Shown: one piece after another, positions 63,620 through 64,000 of the stretch
How positions within the stretch are numbered: position 1 is the stretch's first letter
Layout: each line of letters opens with the position of its first letter
NCBI GenBank assembly: GCA_964035015.1
Contig: CAXIUP010000106.1
Coordinates: 90,001 to 154,000 of the forward strand
DNA length: 64,000 nt
Reading direction: 5' to 3'
From: Corallium rubrum
Taxonomy: Eukaryota; Cnidaria; Anthozoa; Scleralcyonacea; Coralliidae
Made by a program: the position numbers and the translations under genes
The notes under the pieces: model-generated
Told to the model about the DNA's origin: nothing
Database searches by the model: none
What the model saw: only the letters and a program-made list of their open reading frames with translations

Positions 63620-64000
63620 TCATCTTCTGCCATCTTTGTCTGAACCACCGCAAAAAGTTGCTCTGCTTTTGAAGCGTCTCGACCACTTGTCACACATGTC
63701 GTAAAATTGAGTTGTAACTGTTTTAGATCTCTTTATGTCAAAAATCCTCACAGTCATAGGGTTCATCTTTTCTACATCAGTGTCACTTGAACCATCAATG
63801 CCCAAACTAAATGGATGTTGTAGACAATGTTGCACAACATACTCATGACAGTGTGGACCCATAGCTTTGTTAACAATGGCACAAGTCTTTGTACGTCCGC
63901 AAGAATATTTCTTCGCAATGTCACTATCAGGGAAAGCCGATCTAAAGAGTGGTCCCAGGTGGTCTGAAGTTGCAAGGGGCAAATTATGTTGAATCAGAAA
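63620..64000 (-). pseudogene. hAT-like gene, partial at window edge
   Basis: Minus-strand frame running out of the window: FLIQHNLPLATSDHLGPLFR, CAIVNKAMGPHCHEYVVQHC, FSLGIDGSSDTDVEKMNPMT and FYDMC. The DGSSD block is the start of a hAT transposase catalytic region. Only this first part is visible and the frame ends near 63620, so intactness cannot be judged. Confidence 0.65.

Overview
The window is metazoan-type repeat DNA: an AT-rich stack of transposable elements and a virus-derived segment, with no convincing conserved host housekeeping gene. Metazoan origin (probably an invertebrate) is inferred from the mix of a CR1/Jockey-like LINE, a Copia element with a half-tRNAiMet primer site, two BEL/Pao elements, a Crypton-like tyrosine recombinase element, a 5S-rRNA-derived SINE, Polinton/adintovirus-type genes and KIAA1586-like hAT genes. 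I cannot name the species.

Layout. 1-3731: broken LINE (minus strand) whose reverse transcriptase core is replaced by a TAGA-type microsatellite. 3732-8259: Copia element (minus strand), frameshifted. 8260-14811 plus 38325-38426: an old BEL/Pao element (BEL1) split by two insertions, a TTCG-array MITE at 12840-13965 and a foldback element at 14812-38324. The foldback element has arms of about 1.2 kb rich in a 58-bp minisatellite. It is itself broken by a tyrosine-recombinase element (15359-17737) and by a second, younger BEL element (18496-36604, 5-bp target duplication GGGCA). BEL2's 5' LTR holds a 5S-type SINE. Its 3' LTR is split by a 9.53-kb near-perfect palindrome (26956-36486).

The palindrome has Polinton hallmarks: 6-bp target duplication TACGCG and AG...CT ends. 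Each 4.77-kb arm carries a packaging-type ATPase fused to a C2H2 zinc finger plus three orphan genes. There is no polymerase, integrase or capsid gene. The two ATPase copies carry different lesions.

About 39.0-59.5 kb is a second, unrelated virus-like element. It has a Maverick-type capsid protein, an adenain-like protease, a packaging ATPase, a full-length protein-primed-type DNA polymerase B, a SET-domain protein, and a Fic protein preceded by a small ORF with an antitoxin-like motif. Four small basic proteins are studded with a Q-x-G-G / Q-x-G-x-G motif that may be the protease site. Genes are packed with repeated ATGA stop/start overlaps. Several reading frames break only at long A runs or short-repeat tracts. 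No integrase is visible. Its right flank (57.39-59.46 kb) holds at least 13 short hairpins, several related to one another and rich in G-U compatible mismatches.

59.8-62.7 kb is a KIAA1586-like hAT gene or element (exons plus an in-frame stop), and 63.6-64.0 kb is the edge of another hAT-like gene on the minus strand.

All functional statements rest on motifs read by eye; no database search was possible.
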